Source: Craspedostauros australis
Taxonomy: Eukaryota; Bacillariophyta; Bacillariophyceae; Mastogloiales; Achnanthaceae
Direction of reading: 5' to 3'
DNA length: 64,000 nucleotides
Assembly (NCBI GenBank): GCA_026770025.1
Contig: JAMXDE010000006.1
Coordinates: 2,610,001-2,674,000, forward strand
Shown: positions 45,392-58,000 of the stretch, piece by piece
Layout: the number at the start of each line of letters is the position of its first letter
Position numbering within the stretch: position 1 is the first letter of the stretch
Position numbers and translations under genes: made by a program
The notes under the pieces: generated by a model
The model's input: only the letters and a program-made list of their open reading frames with translations
What the model was told of the DNA's origin: nothing
Databases searched by the model: none

Positions 45392-48300
45392 ATGGACGTC
45401 GAACACAGCAGCACGGAGATGGACCATGGGATCTCCAAGGCCCCATCGCTGTACGAACGGCCATTCTTCTACCGCCAAACGCGGAAGAAGGGAAAGATCC
45501 TGAAGAACGTATCCGAGAGATACCTGCGCGACGATCTGGGCCTGGGGTACTACTACGAATCGAGCAACGACGAGAACCTGCGCGTGAAGGAGGCCAGGAT
45601 CGGCAGGCCGCGGCTGATCCGCGATGCGCCGCACCTGCTGTCCATGCTGCGTCCCTGCAAGCCCAACGCTCTCGTGGTCTGCGACACCAACGTCCTCATC
45701 CACAACCTCGATCTGCTGGAGATGACGGACACGGTCATGCCCAACGTGGTCTTCGTGCAGACCGCCCTGCTCGAGCTGCGATCCAACAGCAGCGCGGCCT
45801 ACGAGCGCGTGGCGAGGATGATGCGGGAGGTGGAGAACAACCCTCGCTTCTGCGTCTTCCTCGCCGATCAGCATCATGTGGAAACGGCGCACGTTGCCGA
45901 GGCCGATAGGACCAGCATCAACGACGAGAACGATGCCCGCATTCGTCATGTGGCCGCGTTGTTTGCGGAAAACCTCACCGGCAGCGACGTGCGCGTCATC
46001 CTCCTGACGGACGACAAAGGAAGCCGGGAGAAGGCCGACGGGGCCCTGTACGAGGCCAGGAGCGTGCGCAGCTGGGCGCAAGAGCTCGAGAAGCACCACC
46101 CCGATCTGTCGTTGCTCGATACCGTCGCCAACTTCGAAGCGCAGGTGGGCAGCACCGGCGAGGCGCGCAAGAACTGCTTTCCCCGCCACCTGCCTGCTTC
46201 CGACATTTCGGACGGTGTCAAATCGGGCACGCTGTACCGCGCCGTCTTTCGTTCGCTCGACGACACCAACGGCCGCATCACCATCCGCAAGGGCGACGAG
46301 CGCGTCGTGGTCTCCATCCGGGGCAGAATGGATCGCAACCGCGCCCTCGATGGTGATGTGGTGGCCGTGGCGCTGCACTCGCCCGATCAGTGGCTGTCGT
46401 CGCCAACGGCCAAGTCCAAAGCCAAATCGAATAGTGCATCATCCACAAAAGCTCCCTTGCAGGCTGGCATCGCGCCCGACACGGCCGAGCCCACCCAGGC
46501 CGAGCTTTCCAACGTCTCGGATGTCGCGCAGACATCGCAGGACGGCAAGGCCATGTGTCCCACGGGAAAGATCGCGGGCATCATGCGGCGCAACTTCGGC
46601 AGCTACTGCGGCTCCATCTGCAGCGGCAGCGAAAAGAATGGCAAGATCTCACCCGAACGTCGCAAGATCGTAGAGACGCACGAACGCCAGCATCCCGACG
46701 GTACCACGACCTGCGTCTTCTTCCCCGTCGACAAGAAGATACCGACCATCCTCATCCGCACATCCCAGAAGCAGCGTCTCGTCGGCCAACGCATCCTCGT
46801 CACGATCGACTCGTGGCCCGCCGACTCGCACTACCCGCTGGGCCATTACACCAAGCTGCTGGGCCCCATCGGATCCAAGGACGTCGAGACGCAGGTGCTG
46901 CTGCTGCAGCATGCCATCCCCCACGAACCATTCTCGGCGGCCGTCCTGGCATGCCTGCCACCAGCCGATTTCAAGTTCGTGCCCACGCCGGATCGCACGG
47001 ACCTGCGTCACATCCCCGTCATGTCCATCGACCCGCCGGGCTGCAAGGATATTGACGACGCCCTGCACTGCACGCAGCTCGACAATGGCAACTACTCGCT
47101 GGGCGTGCACATTGCCGACGTCACGCATTACGTCAAGCCGGGCACGGCCATCGATCTGGAGGCGGCCAGCAGATCGACGTCGACGTACCTGGTCAATCGG
47201 CGTTTGGATATGCTGCCGGCCCTTCTGACGACCGACTTGTGCAGTTTGAAGGGCAACGTCGACAGGTGAGTGATGGTGCCTCGTCGTGTCCTATGCTACA
47301 TCGCAGGTGTCCTGGAATCATGCGTCGTCCTGTTTCGTTTGTAGGTTCATATGAGCATTGCGTGGATGCAGCTTTGTTCTACTGTGGGTTCTACTCTGTT
47401 CCATAGTATGCTACTGCAGCGTGCTTTATTGCATCTCAAGATCCTTTTTGCCTTCAATAACCCAACTCACACCACGCCGTGGCGCCGTTCTATCCATTCA
47501 CTTTAACTATTCCTTTATTCCTCTGGTAACATGCGCTTCTACCTCCAACGCACGTATGTATCTGTACATGCCATTTGCATCATCGTCCACCGCAGATACG
47601 CCTTTTCCGTGATATGGGAGGTGACACCAGATGCGCAGATCGTCGATGTGGAATTCAAGAAATCCATCATCCATTCTGTTGCGGCGCTGACGTATCAGCA
47701 AGCGCAGAGCATGATCGATCAGCCAGAGAAGGATGACGGTCTGAAGGAATCATCTGTCAAGCGCCTGGCCAAACTGGCGAGGCAGTTTCGCAAACGAAGG
47801 ATCGACGCCGGTGCGCTGACGTTGGCATCGCCGGAGGTCAAGTTTGTGCTGGACAGCGAATCCCTCAACCCGACCGACGTGCAATCGTACCAGCTGCTCG
47901 AGGCCAACGCGCTGGTGGAGGAATTCATGCTGCTCGCCAACGTGACGGTGGCAAAGAAGATTTTACGATCGTACCCGACTCTATCGGTCCTGCGACGCCA
48001 CCCGTCGCCGAACAGAGCGATGTTCCAAACCTTGATCAGCAAGGCACGTTCCCGCGGATTCGAGATCAAGATCGAAGATTCAAAGCAGCTCGCCGACTCA
48101 CTGGACGACGCGGTGATCGAGTCTGAACCGTACTTCAACAAGCTCCTCCGGATCTTGTCAACTCGGTGCATGTCGCCGGCGCAGTACTTTTGCTCGGGAG
48201 AGTACCGCGCCACGGATTGGCATCATTACGGCCTTGCGGCGCCTGTGTACACTCACTTCACATCCCCTATCCGCAGGTAAGTCATGCACTCTTTGTTTGC

Positions 48301-49162
48301 GAATTATACATACACCGCAAGTCATGACACGATGTTGTTCCACGTGCTGCATCACGTCTAACCTTGCCATCTGTATCCGCACCCACGTCCACATCTATCC
48401 TGCAATTGCATGGTATGTACGCTCACCTCTCACCACCAATCCCTAAACTACCATGCCGTACACATTCAAAATCTTGATCCATTCTGCCAAACTGAACTCA
48501 CGGGCATCGCCAGGTATGCGGATGTCTGTGTCCATCGCCTGCTTGCGGCTGCGATCAACGTCGCGCCGTTGCCAGCCCATCTATCGTCCAAGTCTTACAT
48601 GCACGATCTTTGCGAAAACATGAACCGCCGCCATCGATCCGCACAGCTGGCCGGGCGCTCCAGTGTTCAGCTTCACACTCTCATCTTCTTCTCGGGCGAT
48701 GACGGCGCCAAGGTTGAGGACGCCTACGTGCTGGACATCGACATGGGAGATGTGCATGATTCGCCGACAATGAGCATCATAATCCCGCGGTACGGCATTG
48801 AAGGACGCACCCAGCTTCCAACTGCTCGCAGTGCCGATGGCGACACCCACCCAGATATCTCCTACACGAAGGATGACGAAAGGCACACAATAGCAATCCG
48901 GCGAGATGGCAAGGAAGAGTCCATCCAGGTTTTTGATAAGGTCAGAGTCAGGATCTACGCCAAAGAAATCCAAGACGGCCAGAAGGACCTGAAGATCGAT
49001 CTGGTGGCACCGGCGCTGTTCACGTTGTCAGCTAGTGCGACAGATGTTCCTGGAGGCGAGGAGGTTGCGAATGCCGACAAGAAGAGCAGCAAAAAGCAAC
49101 GCGGCAGGGATTCGTACAAGGACAACGCTGATGCGAAATCTAGCAAGCGCAGACGGAAGTAG
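45392..49162 (+). CDS. DIS3: exosome catalytic subunit DIS3/RRP44
   Basis: Three exons: 45392-47265, 47596-48276 and 48514-49162, with GT-AG introns in phase 2 (both split an Arg codon), giving 1,067 aa. It is the processive 3'-5' exoribonuclease and endonuclease of the RNA exosome. Domains in order: an N-terminal region with FFYRQTRKKGK, a PIN endonuclease domain with D98 in VVCDTNVLIH, cold-shock-like domains to about residue 500, and an RNB domain with catalytic SIDPPGCKDIDDALH (D547, D553, D555, D556). LVNRRLDMLPALL and HFTSPIRRYADVCVHRLL follow, then a C-terminal S1-like domain and a Lys/Arg-rich tail (KKQRGRD, SKRRRK) likely to be a nuclear signal. Length is somewhat above the usual 950-1,000 aa because of a Ser/Ala-rich insert around residues 340-385. 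All RNB catalytic acids are present. The gene is strongly GC3-rich in exon 1. Confidence 0.97.
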
Positions 49163-51515
49163 TAGGAACATTTGAGTAACGCTCAGCCAACAGTTGAGCA
49201 ACACTGGAGCAAAAAAGGAATATAATCCTATATCACGTATCAGCAGTTGGATTCCTAACACAGCAAACATTCTCTCTAGAGTGTTCGCATGCCATACCCC
49301 ATCCGCTGGCGGAGAGGAGGCTGGGTGGATGCAACAGCATCTTTGTTGTATTGCAATAGTTGCCTGCCGCTGTGATTGTGGTCAGCGTGTCATTGGGGCG
49401 GAGACAGTATTTGTGGAAGTTGCTGCTTCCCCAACGTCTCCACAAGAGCCTATCACGTACGAATCTTAGAGATTTGTCACCGACGCATGGACGGATTTCT
49501 ATCTGCACTGGAACCAACAAGACAAAGGCGAACTTGTCTGAAGTCGACACCACACGCACACTCGGCCACTTCTTTGGGATGAGAAGAAGGGGACAGAATC
49601 GGAAGAACGGCGTCCTTTTTAGGAAGAGTCCAATTTCGCCTTCCATTGGATTGGTGCGTACGGCCATACGCGTACAGCGCAAGAAGATGTGCATCGAGTA
49701 GAGTAGGGCAGACCAGAGCGGAGCAGGGGTGACAACTCTGGAGCATTTCGAACTATCCACGGCTTCGACCATCTTTATCATTGCTGCCAGTTGGGCTGTT
49801 CATTGTTGCCGCTGTTGTTGTCACCACAGCCATCATCATCACACAGAGAAACTGCGCGGCTACTTTTAGATGCCAGATCGGAGGCAACGACAAGCCGAAA
49901 TAAACCAAAAGGTTGCGAGTGGTATGAACGCGGATCTGCGCGGTACCTGCGAAGAGACCATGGGCGATTTGGGCATTGGACGCAATGCGTTTCAAGATTG
50001 TCGTCGTCGTCGTCGAGATATGCATCGTCGCTCTTGATTGCGTCTGTGGATGAACAAAAGCTCTCAACGACATCCGATGACGCTCATCGAATTGTCCCAA
50101 TGATATTCACATACAAGCCAACGCCACTACTATCCATGCGCACACTCTATGTCGGTAGCAGTTGTCCAACCTACGTGGACGTAAAGGTATTCCGCCGTTG
50201 AAGTCTCAAACGAATGCGATCTCATTTCGACTTACGTACGAGTACGGGCATGTCGTCATCTCACTCCATACTCGTATAATTCGTATCCAAGTAGAGACGG
50301 AACAAGAAAGGAATAGAATTGGTCACAGTGCCACCAACACCAACAGCAATAACAGCAACAACAACAACAACAGCGGTAGCAACAACCACAGTGACAGTAA
50401 CCGAGCAGTGGCAACAAAGTCACATAGAGCACGGTCGCGATTGTGACAGTAATGACGGTAGCGACATCCATACACGTACTATACATTCGATTTGGATGCC
50501 GATTACGATTGTTTTACTCTACGATCTCCTACTCTGCTTTCGTTCGGGCACCTGGGTGGACACGCAAAGCGCATTCCTTGGTGCTTGTGAGAGAAAGTCA
50601 AGTTGTGACGCTATCGCGTTTCGTGTCCACATCTGCGCGAAATTGAACCAAAATGTGAGGCTGGAAGGAAACCAAATGCCTGAAAAAGTTGTGGATGGCT
50701 GTTGTTTGCAAATACGTGAGCGGACTTCGCCGATGTTTCTCCGATGCATCATATGTGTCGGGCATGAATTATACTTCCTCGGCTAAGTTTGTGAACAATA
50801 AAATCCTCAGTTGCCTTCTTCACAGAACAGACGGATGTTCTTCTGTATGGAAAGGTACCAATATTGTTGCTCGCTGGCACTTCAAAATGGCAACATTCCT
50901 GCCCCACGCCATAAGTGTAGTGATAAGCCTAGTATTCATGTTTCACAAATAACACCTATTGGATTGGATTGATAATTTACACAAGGTTGAGATCTGTGTT
51001 CGAGGCCGCCACCACAGCCCCAAATGATGGCGGAAGACACCAAAAAGGAACAATACGTCCCTCGCCGAGGTCATGAACACGGCGAATAGTGCAGAGAGCA
51101 CGGCAACTATTTTCATCCCAGGCAGCCATTCACGCCTGACCACGCACGATCAGACAACCAGTGTGCGACTTGTAGGAGCTCCGCATTGGACATGCAACAA
51201 GTGCCAGCAAAAGGCCAAACGGAGACAAATAGTCCGCCCAAAAGTCAACCAATCCCGGTGCTGACTGATGATTTGTGCGCCCACAACGCCAACCAAGGAA
51301 CATGGCTGGTGAAAGCGGATGAAAGGTGGAGCACCAACACGACTCTCTGGATGGCGATGAGATGGAGCGCGACACAGGAGAGAACGATCACAACGACTGG
51401 GTGTTTCTGTGATCACATCTGATGGGTGGCCTCACCCAACTCATAAAATCAACTTCCAGAGCAAATACAAAGCCAACCAGCCAACCAACAACAAGATCAA
51501 CAGCAACTATTCAAG
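49163..51515. other. 2.3-kb intergenic region, no supported gene
   Basis: CAA/CAG trinucleotide-type repeats near 50330-50400 and GTCGTC repeats near 49998-50015. A 182-codon minus-strand frame (49233-49781) has no recognisable domain. The last 200 bp are a CCAACCA-rich leader. Confidence 0.45.
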
Positions 51516-52058
51516 ATGGCACCACGATCAAGCATGTACAACTTCGCAGACAACAACCAGCTGCAGCACAGCGGCGACGACTCGTCTACATTCACTGTCA
51601 ACGACAGCTCCAAGCACGTCGTCAGACAGTCACTCGATCGCTGCATCGAACCAGCCAAGCGCCAGGTCACATTCGCCCCAATGACGAGGGCCAAGCGCAC
51701 TCTCCGCCGCACCGACTACAGCAGGGAGGAGATCGAGGCCACCTGGTACACATCCAGGGAGACTGATGCCATCCGTTGCGAAGCCAGAGAGACGCTGCAC
51801 AGCCTCAACCACAACAAGCCACTCAGCGACAACGAGTGCAAGCGCGGGCTGGAACACAGGACGATGCAGAACGGCACCAAACGCCAGGCCGTCATCGATT
51901 ACGCTCGCCAGGTCGTGCTGGATGAGCAGCACCGTCAGTGGAAGGAGGGAACTGGAGTGGACGCTGACTCCATCTCGCACCAGTACACCCTCGTCTCGCG
52001 ACAGGCGCAGGCATCCGCATACAGAACCGGACGTCTCGACCACCGCACTGCCCGGTAA
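51516..52058 (+). CDS. diatom orphan-family protein, member 3
   Basis: 180 aa, starting MAPRSSMYNF like member 1. After a short Ser/Asp N-terminus it has KRQVTFAPMTRAKRTLRRTDYSREEIEATWYT, then IRCEARETLHSLNHNKP, RGLEHRTMQNGTKRQAVIDYARQVVLDEQHRQWKEG and an ISHQYTLVSRQAQASAYRTG segment. The parts YSREEIEATWYT, CKRGLEHRT and VLDEQ.RQ match, as I recall them, the core of a very large diatom protein family better than members 1 and 2 do, so this copy looks ancestral-like and the other two derived. No introns. Function unknown; helical and basic. Confidence 0.85.
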   Translation: MAPRSSMYNFADNNQLQHSGDDSSTFTVNDSSKHVVRQSLDRCIEPAKRQVTFAPMTRAKRTLRRTDYSREEIEATWYTSRETDAIRCEARETLHSLNHNKPLSDNECKRGLEHRTMQNGTKRQAVIDYARQVVLDEQHRQWKEGTGVDADSISHQYTLVSRQAQASAYRTGRLDHRTAR

Positions 52059-53405
52059 CAACTGTAACAGATGGGATCGCAACAACGACGATGGCAGGGA
52101 AATAACGATATCGGCAACAGACGATTGCTCAACCTACAATAAACTTACCAACATATAACAGCATGTACCAGAACACAACAAGAGATCCACCATACCACAC
52201 TCAACTCTGCTATAATCTCTAGAGTAGACCATTGTGTTCGACTGCAAACTAGAATAGAGACGCGGATCTGACCGTGCATTGCACCAACGTTCATTTCTGT
52301 GCTTGGTTGAATTGCAAGAGAGTAGCCTCTGTATCAGTTCCTTGGCGGGAGATCGCACCACGCACCGAGCAGCATACAGAACGCGGTTGGCACCCGTATC
52401 TACATACCAAACTGCGGCCGTTCGCCTCCAGATCAGTCGCGGCGTTGGTCGCTCGTACTCATGACGATGCTCATGTCACTGCTGCAACAAAGGTCATTCG
52501 TCAGATGAAATCACTCGGCGAAGCTGCACACCAACCGTCCACCCAAAGAGACAGTGGCGACGAATTGAATGGTATGCCCAGCGCTGTGGACAACTATTCT
52601 ATTCTACAGTATTTGGCAGGACAACTTCACTGGTCACTGCACTCGATGATCGACTTCGTATCCAGCAGCTATCCTCGAATGCATTTCGGAATTGCCACAT
52701 CCACACTCGCTATCCATACGTGTACTCGGCTGACATTGGGAATACGAGAAGGTCGTACTCTATCTCTATCTCCCTCACTCGCTCCCTCCCTCCAGAGAGT
52801 GTGGCTGTGGAGATGGATCGGTAGCAAGAAGGTTGTCATGACAACAGAACATCATCTTTCTCGGCACCAACGCAAACGCAAACAAACAAAAAAGCACCAT
52901 CAAACCCAACACGTTTCAAGAAGTTCGCCAGGGAAAATCCTGAACAGCAACACGCACAGGATCGGGCGCGCTTGCACCGAAACTCCACAACACGAAAACA
53001 ACATTCTCCGTATCCGCTCTTGAATCACACCGAACATCTCCGACATCAACGCACAACACACGCACAATTAGGCCATTGAATGATTGTTTCGCCGGCTACG
53101 CAAAATGACATGTTGGTGTTCGGACGATTCCAAGACGGCAGTTGTGCTCTCATCGTTGGTTGAGCTTCAATATATTGAAAGTCATCGTTTCAGACCGTAC
53201 GGCGTCGGATCAATCGAAAGACAATATTCTTACGTGACTCGTTATACACTAATAGATACCAATCAATAAGTACTTATCCGTAAACAGTACTTTCCGAAAT
53301 ACATGGTACCATATAATCGGACACACAATCGGACAATTGAACAATATTGGACATCAATAGTTATGTCTGACCGCATTCAACATTGGCTTTCGGAAGAATG
53401 AAACA
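52059..53405. other. intergenic, no supported gene
   Basis: A 249-codon plus-strand frame (52274-53023) has no recognisable domain, a low-complexity Ser/Leu middle and no paralogue here; I treat it as chance. CTCTATCTCTATCTC-type repeats occur near 52760. Confidence 0.4.
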
Positions 53406-54512
53406 ATAGAGGCCTATCGCATTTCACATTCACACCCCTGTGTTCATGTCACATGTGGCACTCACGTTCGGATTTCACATTGGTACTCGTGACTCGTTCG
53501 TGACCAACACGGAAAGACGACCAACATGACTGGATCGGCTTCTCTTCTGTAGAATACTGTTCTAGTTTAGACTGTTTTGATCTGAATGCTTCGTTGCATG
53601 TTATCGCATCACTTGTTGAGACCAAAGGTTGATAGGATCATTAATGGGTGTGCTCTGAGTTGCACGCAACACACATCCCTCTTTCTCCTCTTAGGAGTTT
53701 CGTGTTGTGAGAGGTTCGTTGCCATCTCTTCTGTCTCAACTTTGCCACCAACAGAGGTCCGGTAACATATGCGCAAGCACTTTGTCCCTGCTGATTCATA
53801 GCTTGTTCAAGGCTCTGTTGCCAATATCGATGGCAGAGACCTCTCGATCATCGTATCATGGAGATGGATCAGCAGTTTGTTGTCCAATAGAAGGTCTCCA
53901 CGCAGTCTACACAGAACTATTGCGATTGCACGTTGGGTTGGTTGGAGACCAACAACGACTTCCGATATGGCAGTCAGGATCTCCAAAAGATGCAAAATGC
54001 GCGTTGGTCGAAGTCCCTGGTCGTATCTGACTACACTAGTCCGCAGAGCATCAGGAACACGCCACGGATGTTGTATTGGGTGAAATAGGATATGAGCAAA
54101 GATTCCTCAGCTGGATTATGAAGGGGGCCTTTTGTAATTGCGCGCAGATATCATATGTGAAGCTTACAGGCATATTCGACATTGTAATCGCTCTCTATCG
54201 CTCCATGCACCCCTCATTCGGAATGCTAGTTTCATCGTCACTAGCATCTCAAAAAACTATCATCAGCACGACAAGGACGACTCAACATTGCTGCAAATGA
54301 AGAGAAATGATTGGTCGTTGGTTTCGTTCCAACACGTGGAAGGTTGGCTTGCCGGGACTGCAATGTGAAACTCAATTCTGTTTTTGGCTCCTAAAACGCA
54401 ATCGAGTTTCACTTTCCGAGGGGGAAGTTCGCATGTTGCCCCTCTAAAAATGTCATTATCAGGTTATTTTGTACCGTGGGACTCCCAATGTGAAATGCGA
54501 TAGGCCTCTATT
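53406..54512. mobile_element. 1.1-kb segment bounded by perfect 26-bp inverted repeats
   Basis: The left end 53406-53431 (AATAGAGGCCTATCGCATTT...) is the exact reverse complement of the right end 54487-54512. Just outside the right end, AGAGGCCTATCGC repeats the terminal sequence, creating a 29-bp palindrome at 54497-54525. The interior has no transposase; frames such as 53707-54030 are unrecognisable. This is the structure of a non-autonomous DNA transposon or MITE. No convincing target-site duplication is seen. Confidence 0.65.
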
Positions 54513-54736
54513 AGAGGCCTATCGCGGCAACAACGGAAGAACGAAACGCCCCTGTTGTCTCAGCGAGCCAACAACACGAAAACCAACGACGCCACACACC
54601 AAGACCACGAGATCAATCAAAGGCAACGACCCAACACGTGACTGCCGTCCAGCCACTCCGCCTCTCTTGGCCAACGACCTTCAACTCCCGTCAACTCTCT
54701 TGCACCCTCACCTCCAACGGAGACAGTCCCGTCATC

Positions 54737-55009
54737 ATGCTTGCCACAGCCTACAGCCGTATTCACGCCGCCACCTCGAGCAGGTTCACCAGCGCCGCCG
54801 CGCGCGGATTCTCTGTCCCTCCGCAGAGCCTGTGGGCATTCCCTGGCTTCGTCGGCTTCACCTGGTTCATCTGGCAGGGATTGACCGATGACATCAAGCA
54901 GTCCGTCGGTCTCTACTGGGACCCGCATGCTGTTGTGAAGCGCGTCGAGATGGAGAAGGAGCAACGATTGGCCGCGCGCGAAGCCGCCAAGCTGGCTGCC
55001 AAACAGTAG
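54737..55009 (+). CDS. small membrane-anchored protein, short paralogue
   Basis: 90 aa from the ATG at 54737, chosen because it aligns with the start of the paralogue at 63162; the frame is open further upstream. Residues 1-28 (MLATAYSRIHAATSSRFTSAAARGFS) are Arg/Ser/Ala rich without acids, like a mitochondrial presequence. PPQSLWAFPGFVGFTWFIWQGL is a single membrane helix. It is followed by TDDIKQSVGLYWDPHAVVKRVEMEKEQRLAAREAAKLAAKQ, a charged helix facing the other side. From the membrane helix to the stop the DNA is nearly identical to 63245-63424. A small subunit or assembly factor of an inner-membrane complex is a reasonable guess; I do not recognise the family. It ends where the paralogue continues into its acidic extension. 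Confidence 0.75.
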   Translation: MLATAYSRIHAATSSRFTSAAARGFSVPPQSLWAFPGFVGFTWFIWQGLTDDIKQSVGLYWDPHAVVKRVEMEKEQRLAAREAAKLAAKQ

Positions 55010-58000
55010 TAATTGCCAGAAAGCACGTACGCATCGCGCACACTGGGAACTCTTGGGATGGCTGGGGGCTGGAAGCTGGAGGCAGAATCGTCACAATACC
55101 CCACCGTGAGTCTGGCGATGATATCTCATTCTACGATGCCGAATCCAGACCAAACTGAGCTGAGCGTGTCACGCCGACACAAAAGGCCATAACAACGACA
55201 ACGACAACATCATCGTTATCATCACGTCGTAGCTCAAGTTTCCGCTTCGGTATCTTTCCAGACATGAACAAAGGTCAGCAGCGAAACATCTTTGGCGTCG
55301 TGACCTTGGTGTTGTGCTAATATCGCTGTCGAGCTGCCGCAGAATTTTAAGTTTCTAGGTATCACAAAATCAAACGACCATCAGCAATCACTCACGGCCA
55401 ACTTCTCAAAGACAACCTCTCACATGTCCCATAGCATTCGTTCCAACAGCCACGCAGATCAACCGATCTAACGATTGCTATTTCACTTCTCCTTGCTGGG
55501 GCTTGCTGCAGTACTCGGGCGTACGAGTGTGCACGAGTAGTGCTGTGCTATGCTCTCCCGCAAATACTTCACCTTTTCTGCGAGTAATGTCTTGGAATGC
55601 GATACCACATGACTATCGCGCATGGGTTGCTAACCACTGTCTGACGAGCAGGTCGTACGGTATCATCCGCTAGCAGGAGACTGTGCTGTATTTGAGAAAC
55701 GAACTACAATTCCAGCAACCAACATTTGACCCGTGCATCATTGTTATCACTCATATGCGATGTAATCACTGAGATATTACTATTGCCAAACACCAGATTG
55801 CTCGCACCATGCCATCCTTGGAACCAATCCAATCCGAGGCGATGTGATCGCTTCGTCAGATGGGACATCCAACATTCCCAGTGCACATCCAAACGAACGA
55901 CAACTGCAATTGATGGAGGCTGTACCAGAACGTTGGATGGTGCAGCCTCTCTTCTGCATGAAGATGCTGTTGTCCATTCTATCTCGCTTCCAATTGCAAT
56001 TCCATTTGCAATTGCAATGCTGGCGTTGGCGCACGGAGCAGCCCGTTGATACCGACATTGTGCCAGGTCGCACCCAACCGCAACTGAAGGGGAAGGCTTG
56101 GCTGCTGCTACCTATTGCACACGCGGGTATGGAACGCGTCAATCGCAAAGGTTGCGGGATGATTGTGTCGACATAATAACATCGGCCTCTCACAACCGAG
56201 CTATGAGCATAGCGCAACACTCCGACAAACATGACCAGCCAACCAGTTCGTCAACCGTCCAAAGACCAAAATGAATAGAACAGAGGAGTCGCGTACAACG
56301 GTCAACTTGCCAACATGCCCAGAGCGTACATCCTCATTATTGGCCCATTTCGGTGGCAGAGTCAAACATGGGGATCGTCGGTGCAAAGGTCGCGAAGAGT
56401 ACCATGCAATAATGAGGCATTCTCACGGGCTACTGGCTTGACTGTGCACGCGGAGAACTTCAAGTGATGGAATCAATCGCAGACACTTGGTGTCTTTGGT
56501 CGTTGCTCAGCGCTTTCGATCCTGATAAAGGACGAGCAGGGTATAATATTCTATTCTATTCTATTATACAATATTACATTATATTCTATTCTAGAATATA
56601 TTGCATAATGACACATAACGTACGAATAGAAAATGGCATGGCTCTACTTGTATCTCCATGAATTGTTGTGTTGAGAAGAAGCCTCTGCCCAAGTCCACGG
56701 AATAGCGTGCCGCTGGATCCATCATGGGAGGCTTTTTATTCGAGACAGTGTCATGTGATCACCACCACTTGTACCATACCATCAGAACGAGTGGTACAAT
56801 GGCCGCAGCCTTGTCTTCAAATTGCAGATTGTGCTCATACTCGGAGACCACCTTGGTCGCGACTCTCTCGTCCAAAACTGCGCTCCAACCACCTCGTGCG
56901 CTCCAGACGGCGGTGGTCGCTGCTCGCTGCGCTGCGCTGTGCTGATTCCATGAAAAGGGCGAAACAAAGAGAAACAATCAAGTTCCCTTTTTTGGAGCAA
57001 GACACTCGCGAACCTCCTCCCGAGAGCGCCAAGGGAGGAGAGGGCGAATTTACTGCCGCAACAGAATGGACCACGATGTCGTCAGCCAGCAGGGGTCGAC
57101 GAAACAGACAATACTCATCAACTCTCACACTGTTTGTCAAGGCGCTGAGTGACAGGAAGGCCGCGCTAGAAAAGCACGTCTCCTGCCTTTTGGTGGATGT
57201 TCCGAACAGGACTTGGGACAGCCCATTTTGTTTTCACTCATTTCATGTTGTTGAGTATAATACTGATCTATTATATCTCACACCTTCTCTGTTTTATCTG
57301 CGCCAACACCAACAGCCTTGTTGATGGCTCTGGAGGTTGGGCTGGGCTAGGTTGGGTTGGGTTGGGTTAGGTGCATTACTATCTTCGTTCACCGTAATGG
57401 CAATGTGGCTGTGGACCTACTGCGTCGACGGTCTGCCACTGTGTCGCCAACGCTTGTTCAAATGCTGGTATGGCCACGCATGGACGGTTGGCAAGGTGAT
57501 GCTTGTCGGTTCTCTCTCTCTCTCTCTCTCTACTCGCAGAGAGACATATACCGCTGAGTCTCAGCCAGAGCTCGAAACGATCTCCGCACCGTCGACATGC
57601 TGCGATGGTGTGGGCAAGTACATGTGCCATGACGATGTGAAAAGAGCCGGCCATATTACTCGTACTACTCTATTGTAGAATCGTAACACAGCAAGCTATG
57701 GGATGGCACTGACATGAAAATGAGGGTCTGGAAGAATGTGCTGTCATGGATGTCCCTCAACGTACGGGATTTATTCTGGGACAAGGGACCTTGCAACCAT
57801 ACGCTCCAGTGCAAGTGCCAATTGATCAATTCCTTTTGCCAATGTTGTTGGTGAGTATAGTAAGAGAGTGGCTGGATACACCATCATGTGCATCATGTGC
57901 TGGGCGCAGTCGTAGAACAGTACTGCGAGTAATCTGCATCTAATATGTGGTGTTTTACCGTTTTATCGACTATGTGCGAAATTCATCTATTGCCTGGATG

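Noticed and set aside
45065-46378. 437-codon minus-strand ORF opposite DIS3
   Set aside because: Lies over the PIN-encoding exon; the His/Val/Ala-rich product is a mirror of GC3-rich codons.
52274-53023. 249-codon plus-strand ORF
   Set aside because: No recognisable domain, low-complexity middle, basic random-like tail; no paralogue in the window.
57336-57371. Telomere-like GGTTG/TTGGG repeats
   Set aside because: Short, imperfect and internal; unit does not match the TTAGGG-type telomere expected for diatoms.
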